Shown here: one piece after another, positions 5,101 through 5,175 of the stretch
Layout: every line of letters begins with the position of its first letter
Numbering within the stretch: position 1 is the first letter of the stretch
Origin: Comamonadaceae bacterium
GTDB taxonomy: Bacteria > Pseudomonadota > Gammaproteobacteria > Burkholderiales > Burkholderiaceae_C
DNA length: 5,175 nt
Direction: 5' to 3'
NCBI GenBank assembly: GCA_947455585.1
Contig: CANGOY010000159.1
Location: forward strand, 1-5,175
The notes under the pieces: model-generated
What the model was told of the DNA's origin: nothing
What the model saw: the letters and a program-made list of their open reading frames with translations, nothing else
Database searches by the model: none
Made by a program: the position numbers and the translations under genes

Positions 5101-5175
5101 ATGACCCAATTTGTATTCGTCACCGGCGGTGTTGTCTCTTCCCTAGGTAAGGGAATTGCAGCCGCCTCACTCGCC
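5101..5175 (+). CDS. pyrG: CTP synthase, N-terminal 25 residues (3' end outside window)
   Basis: ATG 5101 opens a frame that runs off the window. The 25 visible residues begin MTQFVFVTGGVVSSLGKGIA, essentially the invariant N-terminus of CTP synthase, including the ATP-binding P-loop (GGVVSSLGKG). The full enzyme, about 540-550 residues in its family, forms CTP from UTP using ATP and glutamine. No usual Shine-Dalgarno lies 5-10 bases before the ATG; the only candidate is inside the leader hairpin. The gene diverges from coaBC, whose CoaB half consumes CTP. Confidence 0.95.
   Translation, partial: MTQFVFVTGGVVSSLGKGIAAASLA

Noticed and set aside
5032..5109. 26-codon N-terminal extension of coaBC
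   Set aside because: It crosses the pyrG start, leader hairpin and -10 box; the conserved CoaC N-terminus begins at ATG 5031.

Overview
The window is ordinary chromosomal housekeeping sequence, most likely from a betaproteobacterium of the order Burkholderiales and probably the family Comamonadaceae (Limnohabitans, Rhodoferax or Polaromonas type). This rests on protein character: a BamC C-terminus, a YycJ-type metallo-beta-lactamase-fold protein, a RoxA-like ribosomal oxygenase, a SlyD without a His-rich tail, Dut, CoaBC and PyrG, together with the familiar bamC-hydrolase pair. The genus is inference. I see no tRNA, rRNA, insertion sequence, prophage, CRISPR array or toxin-antitoxin signature.

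Layout from left to right. Positions 1-1200 (+) hold the 3' part of bamC and, 24 bp later, a complete YycJ/WalJ-like hydrolase gene. A strong stem-loop at 1228-1251 closes that unit and also faces a small convergent gene at 1272-1442 (-), which encodes an alanine-rich lipoprotein of about 56 residues. That small gene has the best-defined control region of the window: a good Shine-Dalgarno, a near-consensus sigma-70 promoter at 1543-1571 with a perfect 7-6-7 inverted repeat filling the spacer and -10, and a second perfect 16-bp palindrome in its leader. Next are roxA (1607-2737, -) and slyD (2757-3281, +), diverging across only 19 bp. slyD meets dut (3283-3732, -) tail to tail with one base between stop codons. 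dut lies downstream of coaBC (3814-5031, -) in a probable two-gene operon. A 69-bp divergent region then leads to the first 25 codons of pyrG (5101 to the window end, +), with a TATAAT box and a perfect 7-bp hairpin in the pyrG leader.

Functional grouping: outer-membrane assembly (BamC) and a lipoprotein of unknown role; ribosome and protein-folding factors (RoxA, SlyD); and nucleotide/cofactor supply (CoaBC makes 4'-phosphopantetheine using CTP, PyrG makes that CTP, Dut makes dUMP and clears dUTP). The coaBC-pyrG divergence therefore places a CTP consumer beside the CTP producer.

I did not find a convincing new system. The points most worth a second look are the operator-like palindrome on the small lipoprotein promoter, the recent 30-bp tandem duplication inside that gene, the very tight roxA/slyD divergence with no visible ribosome binding sites, and the pyrG leader hairpin.
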